Shown here: positions 26,392 through 37,410 of the stretch, piece after piece | Layout: each line of letters opens with the position of its first letter | How positions within the stretch are numbered: position 1 is the stretch's first letter | Assembly: GCF_011303755.1 (NCBI RefSeq) | Contig: NZ_CP049885.1 | Location: forward strand, 81,001-145,000 | Direction: 5' to 3' | Length of the DNA stretch: 64,000 nt | From: Acidovorax sp. HDW3 | GTDB lineage: Bacteria > Pseudomonadota > Gammaproteobacteria > Burkholderiales > Burkholderiaceae_C | Position numbers and translations under genes: made by a program | Notes under the pieces: generated by a model | Told to the model about the DNA's origin: nothing | The model's input: the letters and a program-made list of their open reading frames with translations, nothing else | Databases searched by the model: none

Positions 26392-27807
26392 TTATTTGGG
26401 CATTGCCTTGCGGCCCAATTCGGTCAGGCGGTATTGCTGTAGACGGCTGGTGGGTTTATGGGGCAGGGTGAGCTCAATTTTGGCCGTGGCGAGTAATGCT
26501 CTTATGATTTTGTTGAGCTGACCGGATATTTCTTTTTGCCCCAGTGCTTCAGAGATTTCACGCTTGCCCATGGGGGCCTTGGCCAAGGCCTGCAGGACGC
26601 GGACTTCCAGCGGAAGCTGTGACTCTGGCTGTGACTCTGGCTGTGACTCTGGCTGTGACTCTGGCTGTGACTCTGGCTGTGACTGGATAAAACTGGCCAT
26701 TACGCCACCAGCAAACTCCTCAATGGAGAAAGTAATTTCAGGATAGTCCTGTAAGGCTCGGCGTATGCGGATGAAGCCGCTGCCGTATTTTTCAATGGCA
26801 CGGGTCAGGTAAAAACCTTCGGCAACCAATTTGTTGCGCAGGCTGGAACGGTAGTTGTCAGCCTGAATATCAGCCAGGCTGATGCCGCCATAAAAAGTAC
26901 CGGGGCTAAAAATGGTGATGCGGTCGTCAAAAATTTTGATTTGGATGTCGCTTGGATCGGTATAGCTGCGATGCACCACAGCATTGAGCAATGCTTCGCG
27001 TAAAGCGGGCAAAGGATAGGCAAAGCGTTCCTTGCGCTCAATGCTGCCATCAAATTCAAACGCGACGCTGATGTGGGAAATGATGAAGGCCATCGCCTGT
27101 TCAACCACTTCAGGCAAGGTGTCGGTGAATTGCCGGTCGTCGATGATCATGCTCGGCGTTTTGAAGCGTCCGATGTGAACATGGTGGCGCAAGGGCTCAC
27201 TGGCAAACAGCAGCATGGCTGCCCAGGTGGGCTGGACGGTTTTGGTGACGTAGTTGAGTTTTTGCAGTGCTGCCAGTGGCGTACCTGCCTCCAGCGCAAA
27301 CCGCCCACTGGCGTTTATGCGCTGGATGAAGTTTTCTATCTTGGTGGGCGATAGGTCTGCCATGCTGTACTGGGGGGCGGGGTGGGCATCCCAGGAGATT
27401 TGCAGGGTCTGCAAATACAGATCGGAGATTTCATTCAGCGCCAGCGCGTGGTTGGCGCTGGCAATGCGCTTGTAATAACGCCCACGGGTATTGACGGGTT
27501 TGACCGGAAATTCCGCGACTTCAATGGCAACCACGGTTTTGCCGTCGATGGTGTGGGCTGTCAGCTCCGGAATCAGCGCAGGGCTGGTGGCTGATTTGAT
27601 CTGGCCCAGCCATTCGTTGAGGGTTTCCTTGCCCAGTGTCACGCCCTGCAACACACCTTTGTCGGTGATGCCCACCCACACAGTCCCGCCCCGGGTGTTG
27701 GCAAAGGCTACCAGTGCTTCAATCACTTCTTTCTGAAAAGAAGTTTTGAATTCAAGCTGGTCGCTTTCGCCTTGCTGGCATAGATTTTTAAAATCGACGG
27801 GGCCCAT
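26392..27807 (-). CDS. AlbA_2 (Schlafen-like) domain putative transcriptional regulator
   Basis: 471 aa. Residues 1-125 form an AlbA_2 domain (ESDQLEFKTSF, EALVAFANTRGGTVWVGI). Next comes a RecG-like/GHKL-type helicase-associated ATP-binding module (LPALREALLNAVVHRSY near residue 270, IKIFDDRITIFSPGTFYGGI, REKYGSGFIRIRRAL-type), then a Gln/Glu/Ser/Pro repeat tract, then a C-terminal winged-helix-like segment (KREISEALGQKEISGQLNKIIRAL). This architecture is widespread among accessory regulators; targets unknown. The tract SQPE x5 is encoded by a 12-bp tandem repeat at 26617-26684. Start set at 27807 (MGPVDFKNLCQQGESDQ), which removes a poor 18-residue leader and ends the overlap with the upstream fitB-like gene. 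Confidence 0.8.
   Translation of the reverse strand: MGPVDFKNLCQQGESDQLEFKTSFQKEVIEALVAFANTRGGTVWVGITDKGVLQGVTLGKETLNEWLGQIKSATSPALIPELTAHTIDGKTVVAIEVAEFPVKPVNTRGRYYKRIASANHALALNEISDLYLQTLQISWDAHPAPQYSMADLSPTKIENFIQRINASGRFALEAGTPLAALQKLNYVTKTVQPTWAAMLLFASEPLRHHVHIGRFKTPSMIIDDRQFTDTLPEVVEQAMAFIISHISVAFEFDGSIERKERFAYPLPALREALLNAVVHRSYTDPSDIQIKIFDDRITIFSPGTFYGGISLADIQADNYRSSLRNKLVAEGFYLTRAIEKYGSGFIRIRRALQDYPEITFSIEEFAGGVMASFIQSQPESQPESQPESQPESQPESQLPLEVRVLQALAKAPMGKREISEALGQKEISGQLNKIIRALLATAKIELTLPHKPTSRLQQYRLTELGRKAMPK
26617..26684. repeat. 12-bp tandem repeat (VNTR) inside the AlbA_2 gene
   Basis: Five perfect copies of CTGTGACTCTGG (26617-26676) plus an 8-bp partial copy. On the coding strand it gives repeated Ser-Gln-Pro-Glu. 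As the unit is a multiple of three, copy-number change would lengthen or shorten the linker without a frameshift. Confidence 0.95.
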
Positions 27808-27811
27808 GGTT

Positions 27812-28246
27812 TTAATGCGGTTGCCAGGGGTTGATGATTTCCAGGTTATCAATACCTTCAAAATCCTTGGTGTTGCGGGTGACGAGTGTTAAATTTGTTG
27901 TGAGGGCAATAGCGGCAATTTGGGCGTCTGCGGTGTCTATGGGTTTGCCGGCAAGCTGACGTTGGGCGCGTACCTGGGCATAGTGGGCAATGGCTGACCC
28001 ACTAAAGTCGAAGCAGCGCCCCAGAAAATCTTCTTCAAAAATTTGGCTGGCAGCTTCTGCCAAGGCATTGCGGCGCTTGCCTGGAGGCAAGAGAGCAATA
28101 CCCGCCAAAATCTCTGCATGGGTTATCGAGCTGGTGTATAGCTGGGTAGAGGTTTGCAGGGCAAACCAGCCTAATACCTGCGTGGCCGGCTGGGGCCGCA
28201 TGAGTTCAGACAGAACGTTGGTATTCAGAAGAAAACCTTTGCTCAT
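27812..28246 (-). CDS. fitB: FitB/VapC-type PIN-domain toxin with altered active site
   Basis: 144-aa PIN-domain endoribonuclease of the FitB type. N-terminus KGFLLNTNVLSELMRPQP: the family's first metal-binding Asp (usually LLDTNVxSE) is Asn here (codon AAT). The other acidic positions remain: Glu in THAEILAGI, Asp in IDTADAQIAA and Asp in NTKDFEGI. Loss of the first Asp usually abolishes PIN activity, so the toxin may be dead or weak. The start overlaps the upstream fitA-like stop by 4 bp (ATGA). Inserted between wbpD and the AlbA_2 gene inside the polysaccharide operon. Confidence 0.85.
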   Translation of the reverse strand: MSKGFLLNTNVLSELMRPQPATQVLGWFALQTSTQLYTSSITHAEILAGIALLPPGKRRNALAEAASQIFEEDFLGRCFDFSGSAIAHYAQVRAQRQLAGKPIDTADAQIAAIALTTNLTLVTRNTKDFEGIDNLEIINPWQPH

Positions 28247-28500
28247 GGCTGTGCCAAATCCGGTAAAGCCCGTGCAGGGGGGCGCTCGGGCAGCGTAAGT
28301 TGGTCAGCCTCCAAGCCCTGAAAGCGTTGGCGGATGCGTTGTGCAAATTCACTGCCATTGAGTGCAGCACTGTCTGCAGCCAAAGCGTTTTGCAGGATGT
28401 TGCGCACTTCCTGCTCCATCGACACGCCATGGCGTGCGGCACGCAGGCGCAGGCTGGCTTTCAGGCCCGGCTCCAGGTTGCGAATGGTGATGCTGGTCAT
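28243..28500 (-). CDS. fitA: FitA-type ribbon-helix-helix antitoxin
   Basis: 85-aa protein starting MTSITIRNLEPGLKASLRLR with AARHGVSMEQEVRNIL following: the beta-strand plus two helices of an RHH/Arc-type DNA-binding domain, as in FitA. The C-terminal tail (residues 50-85) would wrap the PIN toxin. Start placed at 28500; a longer frame from 28515 adds five non-family residues. Coupled to the fitB-like gene by an ATGA overlap. It would be expected to repress its own promoter, which would lie in the 39 bp before the next gene or inside wbpD's end. Confidence 0.85.
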   Translation of the reverse strand: MTSITIRNLEPGLKASLRLRAARHGVSMEQEVRNILQNALAADSAALNGSEFAQRIRQRFQGLEADQLTLPERPPARALPDLAQP

Positions 28501-28539
28501 GTCATTGGCCCTCAATTGATTGCAATGATTTCATTGTAA

Positions 28540-31381
<2,842 letters not shown>

Positions 31382-31418
31382 GGGTGGCAGGTGGTGATTT
31401 GGAAAAAGGGGGCTGGGG

Positions 31419-32489
31419 TCAGGCTGCACCCGTGCGGCCGCTTTTTTGAGCCAAGGCCTTCTTGGCGAATGCGACGCCAATACCGCTGAATAAGCCAAGC
31501 AACAAGCCCAGTACGGTCAGGAGTGATTTTTTGGGAGATATGGGTTTGGCCGGCTCCAGCAGTTGTCCGTCGATGCGGTACATGCCTATCGGCGCGGAGA
31601 GGTTTTGCCCCTGCAAGGCCACCAGTTTGGCCTGGGCCTCGCGCAGGCCGTCAACGAAGGCAGTTTCGTCCTCCCGGGCGCGCAACACGTCGATTTCTGC
31701 CCCCAGGGATCGGGTGCCACGGGCGTACAGGCCGGAGCCGTCGGCAAAGGAGGTGACGCTGTCTTGCTTGGGCAACTGGCCTACGGTCAGCTGTGGGGTC
31801 TGCTGGCCTACGGATTTGGCCACGCGCAGGGCTTCGCCCAGGCGTATTTCGCGGTCTTCGCGCAGTTTTTTGGCCAATGCCAGTTTTTCTGCGATGTCTT
31901 TTTCTGTGTTTTTGATGGTGGCATCAATCACCTTTTGGGCTTCTCCCGCCCAGCGCGCGCGCGCCGCATCTTGCACCTGGGTGAGGTAAGCATCCATCCA
32001 CTGCACGGCCAATTCGCCTGTGGGGGCCTGAATGGTTACGCTGTACAGCTGCCGCCCTTTTTTAGGGACGGGTTCTTTGACGTCGATGAGTTTTTTAATT
32101 CGCGCGGCGTACAAAGCGTTTTTGTCTAGTGCACCTTCGGGTTGTGTGTCCAGTGATGGCAGATAGGTTTTCTCAAAAAACTCATACCTGCCTGCATCGG
32201 AGTTCAGCTGGGCCAAGAACTGCGTGTATAGCTCGTCACCCGTCACCCATTTCAGCCCTGTGAGTGAAGTGCGTCCTTCGTTCACGCTCCCGTATTGGGT
32301 TACTAGAGGCGGCTCCAGGTACACGGAGGTTTCGTAGGTCTTGGGCAGCACCAGCGCCAGGGCGATGCCCACGCCTGCGCCCAACGCCGAGAGCCCGGCG
32401 ATGGGCTGCCAGCTGGCGCGCAGGGTTTCGTAGATGTCTGCCAGCGAGATTTCGTCGTCGTTTGGGGCGGGTTGATTGTTATTGGTCAT
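31419..32489 (-). CDS. wzz: Wzz-type O-antigen chain-length determinant
   Basis: 356-aa polysaccharide co-polymerase. An N-terminal cytoplasmic stretch (ISLADIYETLRASWQPI) precedes a first transmembrane helix (about residues 33-52, LSALGAGVGIALALVLP). A large periplasmic alpha/beta and coiled-coil domain follows (residues 55-310, with repeated Ala/Glu/Lys heptads around 190-230), then the Pro/Gly-rich second helix near residues 318-345 (EPAKPISPKKSLLTVLGLLLGLFSGIGVAF). It sets the modal length of Wzy-made polymer. First gene of the locus; about 220 bp of non-coding DNA upstream should carry the operon promoter. Confidence 0.9.
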   Translation of the reverse strand: MTNNNQPAPNDDEISLADIYETLRASWQPIAGLSALGAGVGIALALVLPKTYETSVYLEPPLVTQYGSVNEGRTSLTGLKWVTGDELYTQFLAQLNSDAGRYEFFEKTYLPSLDTQPEGALDKNALYAARIKKLIDVKEPVPKKGRQLYSVTIQAPTGELAVQWMDAYLTQVQDAARARWAGEAQKVIDATIKNTEKDIAEKLALAKKLREDREIRLGEALRVAKSVGQQTPQLTVGQLPKQDSVTSFADGSGLYARGTRSLGAEIDVLRAREDETAFVDGLREAQAKLVALQGQNLSAPIGMYRIDGQLLEPAKPISPKKSLLTVLGLLLGLFSGIGVAFAKKALAQKSGRTGAA

Positions 32490-32709
32490 GGGTAGGTCGG
32501 AAGGAGGTATCCAGCCAGGGGTTGATGACGCTTTGCACTATCCCATACACGCAAGCACTGAGTCATTTGCGTGTCAGATCAATGTCAGCAAATAGTGCGG
32601 GAGCGGTGCGTCTCGTTGCGAGATGGTTCGTGAGTGTTTGTAACTTTCGGCGGTTGCTTTGCCTGAGTGTACGGCACTTCCCTCCCCTGAACTAAGTAAT
32701 ACCCCTGAG
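32490..32709. other. Non-coding gap between wzz and corA
   Basis: 220 bp upstream of wzz, so it should contain the promoter of the polysaccharide operon (reading leftwards) and the 3' end region of corA. I see no convincing -35/-10 pair, no JUMPstart/ops element and no hairpin terminator. The + strand AAGGAGG at about 32510 is on the wrong strand to serve wzz. Confidence 0.4.
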
Positions 32710-33696
32710 CTACTTCAACCACCCCCGCTTGCGAAAGTACAACATCGGCACGATGGCGCTGGCCACCATGAGTGCGATGGCGTAGGCGTAGCCGTATTCC
32801 ATTTCCAGTTCTGGCATGAACTTGAAGTTCATGCCGTAAACGCTGGCGATCAGGGTGGGGGGCAGCAGGGCCACGCTGGCCACGGAGAAGATTTTGATGA
32901 TCTTGTTTTGGTTGATATTGATGAAGCCGACGGTGGCGTCCATCAAAAAATTGATTTTGTCAAACAGAAAAGCCGTATGGCTGTCCAGCGATTCAATATC
33001 ACGCAAAATCTGGCGCGCTTCTTCAAACTGCTCGGCGTTGAGCATTTTACTGCGCATCATGAAGCTGACGGCACGGCGCGTGTCCATCACGTTGCGGCGG
33101 ATGCGACCGTTCAAGTCCTCTTGGCGCGCGATGGCGCCCAGCACCTCGCTGGCCAGAGCGTCGGTCACGTCGCCTGAGAGCACTTGTTTGCTGGCTTTTT
33201 CCAGCTCGTCGTAAATGCCTTCGAGCGCGTCGGCAGAATATTCGGCGTCGCCGTCGAAAAGTTTCAGCAACACCTGGCGCGCGTCTGTAATTAAACCAGG
33301 GGCGCGGCGTGCGCGCAGGCGCAGCAGGCGAAATACGGGCACGTCTTCGTCGTGGATCGAAAAAAGCACGCCCTTGCTTTTTAAGTCGTCGTTGACCAGG
33401 TTCAGAATAAACGCCACACGCACGCCGCGCGGGTGTTCGTGGTCATCAATCAAAAAATCGCTGCGAATATGCAATTCGCCGTTGTCTTCTTCGTAGAAGC
33501 GCGCTGATTCTTCAATGTCCTCATCCATGGCATCGTCGGGAATCGACAGGCCATAGTGCTGTTTGATCCAGCGTTTTTCTTCGGGCGTGGGTGATTCTAA
33601 ATCGACCCAAATGGGCTGGAATTGGGCCAATTCTTCCAGCGATTCAATTTCTTCTTGTACCAGGCGGCCATTGGCGAGCGAAAAGATGTTGAGCAT
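32710..33696 (-). CDS. corA: Magnesium/cobalt transport protein CorA
   Basis: 328-aa pentameric divalent-cation channel. A long cytoplasmic N-terminal funnel (residues 1 to about 265) with a helical stalk (NVMDTRRAVSFMMRSKMLNAEQFEEARQIL-type) leads to two C-terminal transmembrane helices. The GMN signature lies between them in SVYGMNFKFMPELE near residue 285, and a basic C-terminus (FRKRGWLK) follows. Family length normal. It stands alone, upstream of the polysaccharide locus on the same strand. Confidence 0.94.
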   Translation of the reverse strand: MLNIFSLANGRLVQEEIESLEELAQFQPIWVDLESPTPEEKRWIKQHYGLSIPDDAMDEDIEESARFYEEDNGELHIRSDFLIDDHEHPRGVRVAFILNLVNDDLKSKGVLFSIHDEDVPVFRLLRLRARRAPGLITDARQVLLKLFDGDAEYSADALEGIYDELEKASKQVLSGDVTDALASEVLGAIARQEDLNGRIRRNVMDTRRAVSFMMRSKMLNAEQFEEARQILRDIESLDSHTAFLFDKINFLMDATVGFININQNKIIKIFSVASVALLPPTLIASVYGMNFKFMPELEMEYGYAYAIALMVASAIVPMLYFRKRGWLK

Positions 33697-33875
33697 GGCT
33701 GCTCACTCCTTGGGGGTGGGGGCGACGGGGGGCGAAAGAAAGGTGGGGGTGCTTTCAGCGCCTCGCTGCAGGCCAGGCACTGAAAGCTACCGACTGGGGT
33801 AGGGTTCCAAGAGGGTTCTCCAATGACAGAAGCGGCAAATTATCGCACCGCAACATAGGCGCTGCTGGTGCTGGT
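33697..33875. other. Non-coding gap upstream of corA
   Basis: About 180 bp between the corA start and the repeat at 33876-33936. It contains G-runs near 33712-33750 but no clear promoter, terminator or small gene that I can support. Confidence 0.4.
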
Positions 33876-33936
33876 TTTGCTATCGTTTTAATAGCTATTC
33901 ACGCTTGTCTGGTAAGCGTAAACGGCCATTTTTAAT
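33876..33936 (+). repeat. Dispersed palindromic repeat at the 3' end of the glycosylase-like gene
   Basis: TTTTGCTATCGTTTTAATAG, then CTATTCACGCTTGTCTGGTA and AGCGTAAACGGCCATTTTTA; all three landmark parts of the family are present (GCTATC...ATAGC, CGCTTGTCTGGTAAGCG hairpin, GGCCATTTTT tail). It abuts the stop codon of the gene at 33932, which it appears to supply. Confidence 0.8.
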
Positions 33937-34666
33937 CTTTGTTGACGCTGCCCGCCAGGCTGTGGGCGCGGCACAGGTCGGCCCAGGCGGCGGCTTTGTG
34001 GGCGGGTGCGCGCAGCAGGTGTTGCGGGGCGTAGCTCACGACCACGGTCACGCCCCCGGGGCCGCTTTGTGGGCTGGCGCGCAGCCGCCCCAGCGGCGCC
34101 TGGCCGCCCAGTGCCAGGCGCGCTGCCGGCAGGCCCAGGGCCAGCACCACTGTGGGCTGGGTGTGCTGCAGGACGTCGGGCAGGCCCAGGCTGGCGCCGG
34201 GCTGGCCCGCTGCCAGTACCGGGGCGATGAAGACCTGCGGGTTGTGCTGCAGGCGCAGGGCGCGCAGCATTTGGTCGAGCAGGGCGCCGGCGCTGTCGGT
34301 CAGGGGCGCTTGCGCTTGTGTGCATTCGGCCAGCACCAGCCAGCGGGGCTGGCCCGGCTGGGCCGCTGCCTGGGGGTAGGCGGCCAGGGCGGGGGCCAGG
34401 GCCCAGCCGCTGGTGGCGGTGCTGGCGCCAGTAGCGCTGGTGGCATGGGCCGGGGCGGCGCCATGCGGGGTGGGGCGCGTGGCGGCGGCGGGGGGCGCTA
34501 CGGGTGCGGCGGCAGCCGGGGTGGCTGGTGGGCGTGCGGCCCGCTGAGCGGTGGTAGCGGCTGCGGCAGCCACAGGCGTAGGCACAGGGGTTTGGGGTGC
34601 TTGCCACAGGGTGATGCCCATTTCCTTGAGCATTTCGCGCTGGCGGGGGTCGAGGTTCAGGGCCAT
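33932..34666 (-). CDS. Degenerate uracil-DNA glycosylase-like protein
   Basis: 244 aa. N-terminal MALNLDPRQREMLKEMGITLW helix, a Pro/Ala/Thr-rich linker (residues 25-85), then a domain resembling family 4/5 uracil-DNA glycosylases: SAGALLDQMLRALRL (compare FVGxAGxLLxxML), PTVVLALGLPAARLALG, LGRLRA and a C-terminal VVVSYAPQHLLRAPAHKAAAWADL (compare TYHPAYLLRxPxxKxxAWxDL). The catalytic GEAPG motif is replaced by AECTQ, the HP motif's His by Ala, and the iron-sulphur Cys are absent, so glycosylase activity is unlikely. Start at 34666, overlapping rimI by 10 bp. Next to rimI and tsaB. Confidence 0.7.
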   Translation of the reverse strand: MALNLDPRQREMLKEMGITLWQAPQTPVPTPVAAAAATTAQRAARPPATPAAAAPVAPPAAATRPTPHGAAPAHATSATGASTATSGWALAPALAAYPQAAAQPGQPRWLVLAECTQAQAPLTDSAGALLDQMLRALRLQHNPQVFIAPVLAAGQPGASLGLPDVLQHTQPTVVLALGLPAARLALGGQAPLGRLRASPQSGPGGVTVVVSYAPQHLLRAPAHKAAAWADLCRAHSLAGSVNKD

Positions 34667-35139
34667 AGGGGCAGTTGCATGACGATGGCGTCTTCGCGCG
34701 CGCCGTCGGCGGCGGGGTAGTAGCGTTTGCGCAGGCCGACGCGTTGGTAGCCGTGGGCGGTGTAGATGGACAGGGCGCGCGCGTTGCTGGTGCGCACTTC
34801 CAGCCACAGGCATTGTGCCTGCTCGCTGCGCGCCCACAGGGCGAGGTGCTCGAGCAGCACGCGCGCCCAGCCCTGGCCCTGGTGCGTCGGGGCGACGGTG
34901 ATGTTGAGCAGGTGCGCTTCTTGCACGCCGCGCATGGCGATGGTGTAGCCCAGCAGGTGGTTGTCGGCCCACAGCAGCTGGCAGTGGTAGCCGCTGGCCA
35001 GGGCGTCGATGAAGTTGCCGCGCGACCAGGGGTGGCTGTAGGCCTGCTGCTCGACTTCCAGCAGCGCGTCGAGCGTGTTCAGCGACAGCGCCTCCCAGCG
35101 CAGGGCCAGCGTGGGTGCGGGTGCAGGCGCAAAGCTCAT
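34657..35139 (-). CDS. rimI: Ribosomal protein bS18 alanine N-acetyltransferase
   Basis: 160-aa GNAT acetyltransferase that acetylates the N-terminal alanine of ribosomal protein S18. Family features: EVEQQAYSHPWSRGNFIDALASGY near residue 28, LLNITVAPTHQGQGWARVLLEHL near residue 75 (acetyl-CoA-binding motif A, with Trp in place of the usual Ile/Val) and LEVRTSNARALSIYTAHGYQRVGLRKRYY near residue 113. Start at 35139 chosen from family N-termini; it overlaps the tsaB end by 4 bp, the conserved tsaB-rimI arrangement. Confidence 0.9.
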   Translation of the reverse strand: MSFAPAPAPTLALRWEALSLNTLDALLEVEQQAYSHPWSRGNFIDALASGYHCQLLWADNHLLGYTIAMRGVQEAHLLNITVAPTHQGQGWARVLLEHLALWARSEQAQCLWLEVRTSNARALSIYTAHGYQRVGLRKRYYPAADGAREDAIVMQLPLWP

Positions 35140-35837
35140 GCGCCGGCCTGTGCCGCCTGGCGCGCGGCGGCGCGCTCGGCCGTGGTTTGCGCCACCTTGT
35201 CGCGCACGTACAGCGGCAGGGCTTGGTCGGCGGGCTGGGCCGCGCCAGCGGCGAGCAGCGCCGGTGCCAGGCGCAGTAGGGCCTGGGCGCTGGGCAGGAC
35301 GGCCAGCGGCGCCTGGGGGGCGCTGGGCAGGCGCGTTCCGTAGGCGGGGGCGGCGTTGCCGGCGATGACAAAGCCGGCGGGCAGCGCCAGCGCCTCGGGC
35401 GCGCACAGGGCGCATTCGGCCAGCGCCTGCCATTGCCCTTGGGCGCCATCCCAGCGGTAGGGGGCGTGGTAGACCTCGTCCATGCGCGCGTCGAGCACCG
35501 CCAGCACCTCGGTGGCGCCGTGCGTGGCGCGGGCTTCTTCGGCCACGGCGAGCAGGGTGTCGATGGCCAGCACCGGGCGCTGCGCGCCCCAGGCCAGCCC
35601 CTGGGCCACGGCGCAGGCGGTGCGCAGCCCGGTGAACGAGCCCGGCCCCCGGCCAAAGACGATGGCGTCGAGCGCTTCCAGCGTCAGCCCGGCCTGCTGC
35701 AGCAAATCCAAAATCGCCGGAATCAGGCGGGCCGAGGACTGCGCGCCGCCCGGCCCGCTGTACTGCCAGACCTGCGTGCCGTGCTGGACGGCGATGGAGA
35801 GCGGGTCGGTGCTGGTGTCAAAGGCAAGCAGTTTCAT
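35136..35837 (-). CDS. tsaB: tRNA threonylcarbamoyladenosine biosynthesis protein TsaB
   Basis: 233-aa ASKHA-fold protein that scaffolds TsaD/TsaE in making t6A37 of ANN-decoding tRNAs. Signature MKLLAFDTSTDPLSIAV at the N-terminus and DAIVFGRGPGSFTGLRTACAVAQGLAWG near residue 56. The C-terminal third is less conserved, as usual. Coupled to rimI. The L-threonylcarbamoyladenylate synthase that feeds the same pathway (tsaC/sua5) is 5 kb away in this window. Divergently transcribed from dacB with a 57-bp gap. Confidence 0.93.
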   Translation of the reverse strand: MKLLAFDTSTDPLSIAVQHGTQVWQYSGPGGAQSSARLIPAILDLLQQAGLTLEALDAIVFGRGPGSFTGLRTACAVAQGLAWGAQRPVLAIDTLLAVAEEARATHGATEVLAVLDARMDEVYHAPYRWDGAQGQWQALAECALCAPEALALPAGFVIAGNAAPAYGTRLPSAPQAPLAVLPSAQALLRLAPALLAAGAAQPADQALPLYVRDKVAQTTAERAAARQAAQAGA

Positions 35838-35894
35838 GGTGGGCAGGTCAGGGCAAGGCCGGGATTATCGGGCGCCGGCATAGACTCGGCGCCC

Positions 35895-37319
35895 ATGTCC
35901 TTATTGCAAGCTGTGGTGCGGGCGGCGCTGGGCGCCGGTATGTTCTTCTGGGTGGCCCTGGCGGGCGCGGCAGCGCTGCCGCCGCCGGTGCAGGCGGCGC
36001 TCGAACGCGCCAGGCTGGCGCCGCAGGCGCTGGCGCTGTGGCTGGCGCCGGCTGCAGACCCGCAGGCGCCGCCGCGCCTGGCCTGGCGCGCGCAAGAGGC
36101 GATGAACCCGGCCTCGGTCATGAAACTCGTCACCACCTGGGCGGCGCTCGATCAACTCGGGCCGGCCTACACCTGGCAGACGCCGGTGTACCTCGACGGG
36201 CGCATCGAGGGCACGCGCCTGCAGGGCAACGTCTATATCCAGGGCCGGGGCGACCCCAAGCTGGTGCTCGAACGCCTGTGGCTGCTGCTGCGCCGCCTGC
36301 AGGCGCAGGGCGTGCAGCAGATTGCCGGCGACATCGTGCTCGACCGCAGCGCCTTCAGCCTGCCGGCGCACGACCCGGGCGCGTTTGACGGCGAGCCGCA
36401 GCGCGCCTACAACGTGGCGCCCGATGCGCTGCTCGTCAACTACCAGGCGCTGGTGCTCAGCTTCGTGCCCGACAGCCGCGCCGGCCTGGTGCGCGTGAGC
36501 GCCGAGCCGCCGCTGGCCGGGCTGCAGCTGCCCGCCAGCCTGCCCCTGGCGCCGGCGGGCACGGCCTGTGGCGACTGGCGCGCCCATTTGCAGCTGGACG
36601 TGGGCGATGGCCAGCGCCTGCGTTTTGCCGGCAGCTACCCGGCCAGTTGCAGCGAGCGCAGCTGGGCCCTGGCGCTGCCTGAGCCGCAGACCTTTGCCGC
36701 CCGCGCCGTGCAGGGCATGTGGCAGGCCCTGGGCGGGCAGCTCACGGGCCAGGTGCGCGAGGGGCGTGTGCCGGCGGGCCTGCAGCCGGCGTTCAGCCAG
36801 GCTTCACCGCCGCTGGCCGAGGTGCTGCGCGACATCAACAAGTACAGCAACAACGTCATGACGCAGCAGCTGCTGCTGACCCTGGGGCTGGAGCGGGGCG
36901 CGGGCGGCAGTTTCGAGGCCGGGCGCGCGGTGGTCGAGCGCAGCTGGCGCGCGGCCCTGGGCGAGGCGCCGCTGCCGGTGCTCGACAACGGCGCCGGCCT
37001 GAGCCGCGAGGCGCGCATCAGCGCCGAGGCCCTGGGGCGCATGTTGCAGCGCGCCTGGGCGGCGCCTTTCATGCCGGAGTATGTGGCGTCGCTGCCCATC
37101 GTCGGCGTTGATGGCACGCTGCGGCGCAACACCAGCCGCGCCGCCGGCCAGGCGCACCTCAAAACCGGCAGCCTGCGCGACGTCATGGCGCTGGCCGGCT
37201 ACGTCGATGGCGCCGACGGCCAGCGCTGGGTGCTGGTGGCGCTGGTGAACCACGCCAACGCGGCGGCGGCGCGGCCGGTGCTTGATGCGGCCCTGGAGTG
37301 GGCGCAGCAAAGCTGGTAG
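35895..37319 (+). CDS. dacB: D-alanyl-D-alanine carboxypeptidase/endopeptidase (PBP4, DacB)
   Basis: 474-aa class C penicillin-binding protein acting on periplasmic peptidoglycan. A signal peptide (residues 1-26, ALGAGMFFWVALAGAAA) is followed by the transpeptidase fold with the three active-site motifs: SxxK as SVMK in MNPASVMKLVTTWAALDQLG near residue 76, SxN as SNN in INKYSNNVMTQQLLLTLG near residue 317, and KTG in AHLKTGSLRDVMALAGYV near residue 420. The central insert (residues about 110-290) is that of PBP4. Start at 35895 (MSLLQAVVRAAL) follows the expected signal peptide. Confidence 0.92.
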   Translation: MSLLQAVVRAALGAGMFFWVALAGAAALPPPVQAALERARLAPQALALWLAPAADPQAPPRLAWRAQEAMNPASVMKLVTTWAALDQLGPAYTWQTPVYLDGRIEGTRLQGNVYIQGRGDPKLVLERLWLLLRRLQAQGVQQIAGDIVLDRSAFSLPAHDPGAFDGEPQRAYNVAPDALLVNYQALVLSFVPDSRAGLVRVSAEPPLAGLQLPASLPLAPAGTACGDWRAHLQLDVGDGQRLRFAGSYPASCSERSWALALPEPQTFAARAVQGMWQALGGQLTGQVREGRVPAGLQPAFSQASPPLAEVLRDINKYSNNVMTQQLLLTLGLERGAGGSFEAGRAVVERSWRAALGEAPLPVLDNGAGLSREARISAEALGRMLQRAWAAPFMPEYVASLPIVGVDGTLRRNTSRAAGQAHLKTGSLRDVMALAGYVDGADGQRWVLVALVNHANAAAARPVLDAALEWAQQSW

Positions 37320-37410
37320 TTGTCGAGGGTTTTTACCAGGGTGACATCGGCCTGAAATTACTTTGTTTACAAACGAAAATTCGCCCTCTCTCTCCGAACA
37401 GGATTCCCCG

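Noticed and set aside
26617..26684. Regular short repeats considered as a CRISPR array
   Set aside because: Units are contiguous 12-mers without spacers and lie in a coding frame.
32508..32522. GGAAGGAGGTATCC considered as a ribosome binding site or rRNA 3'-end fragment
   Set aside because: It is on the strand opposite to wzz and no ORF follows on the + strand; no rRNA sequence around it.
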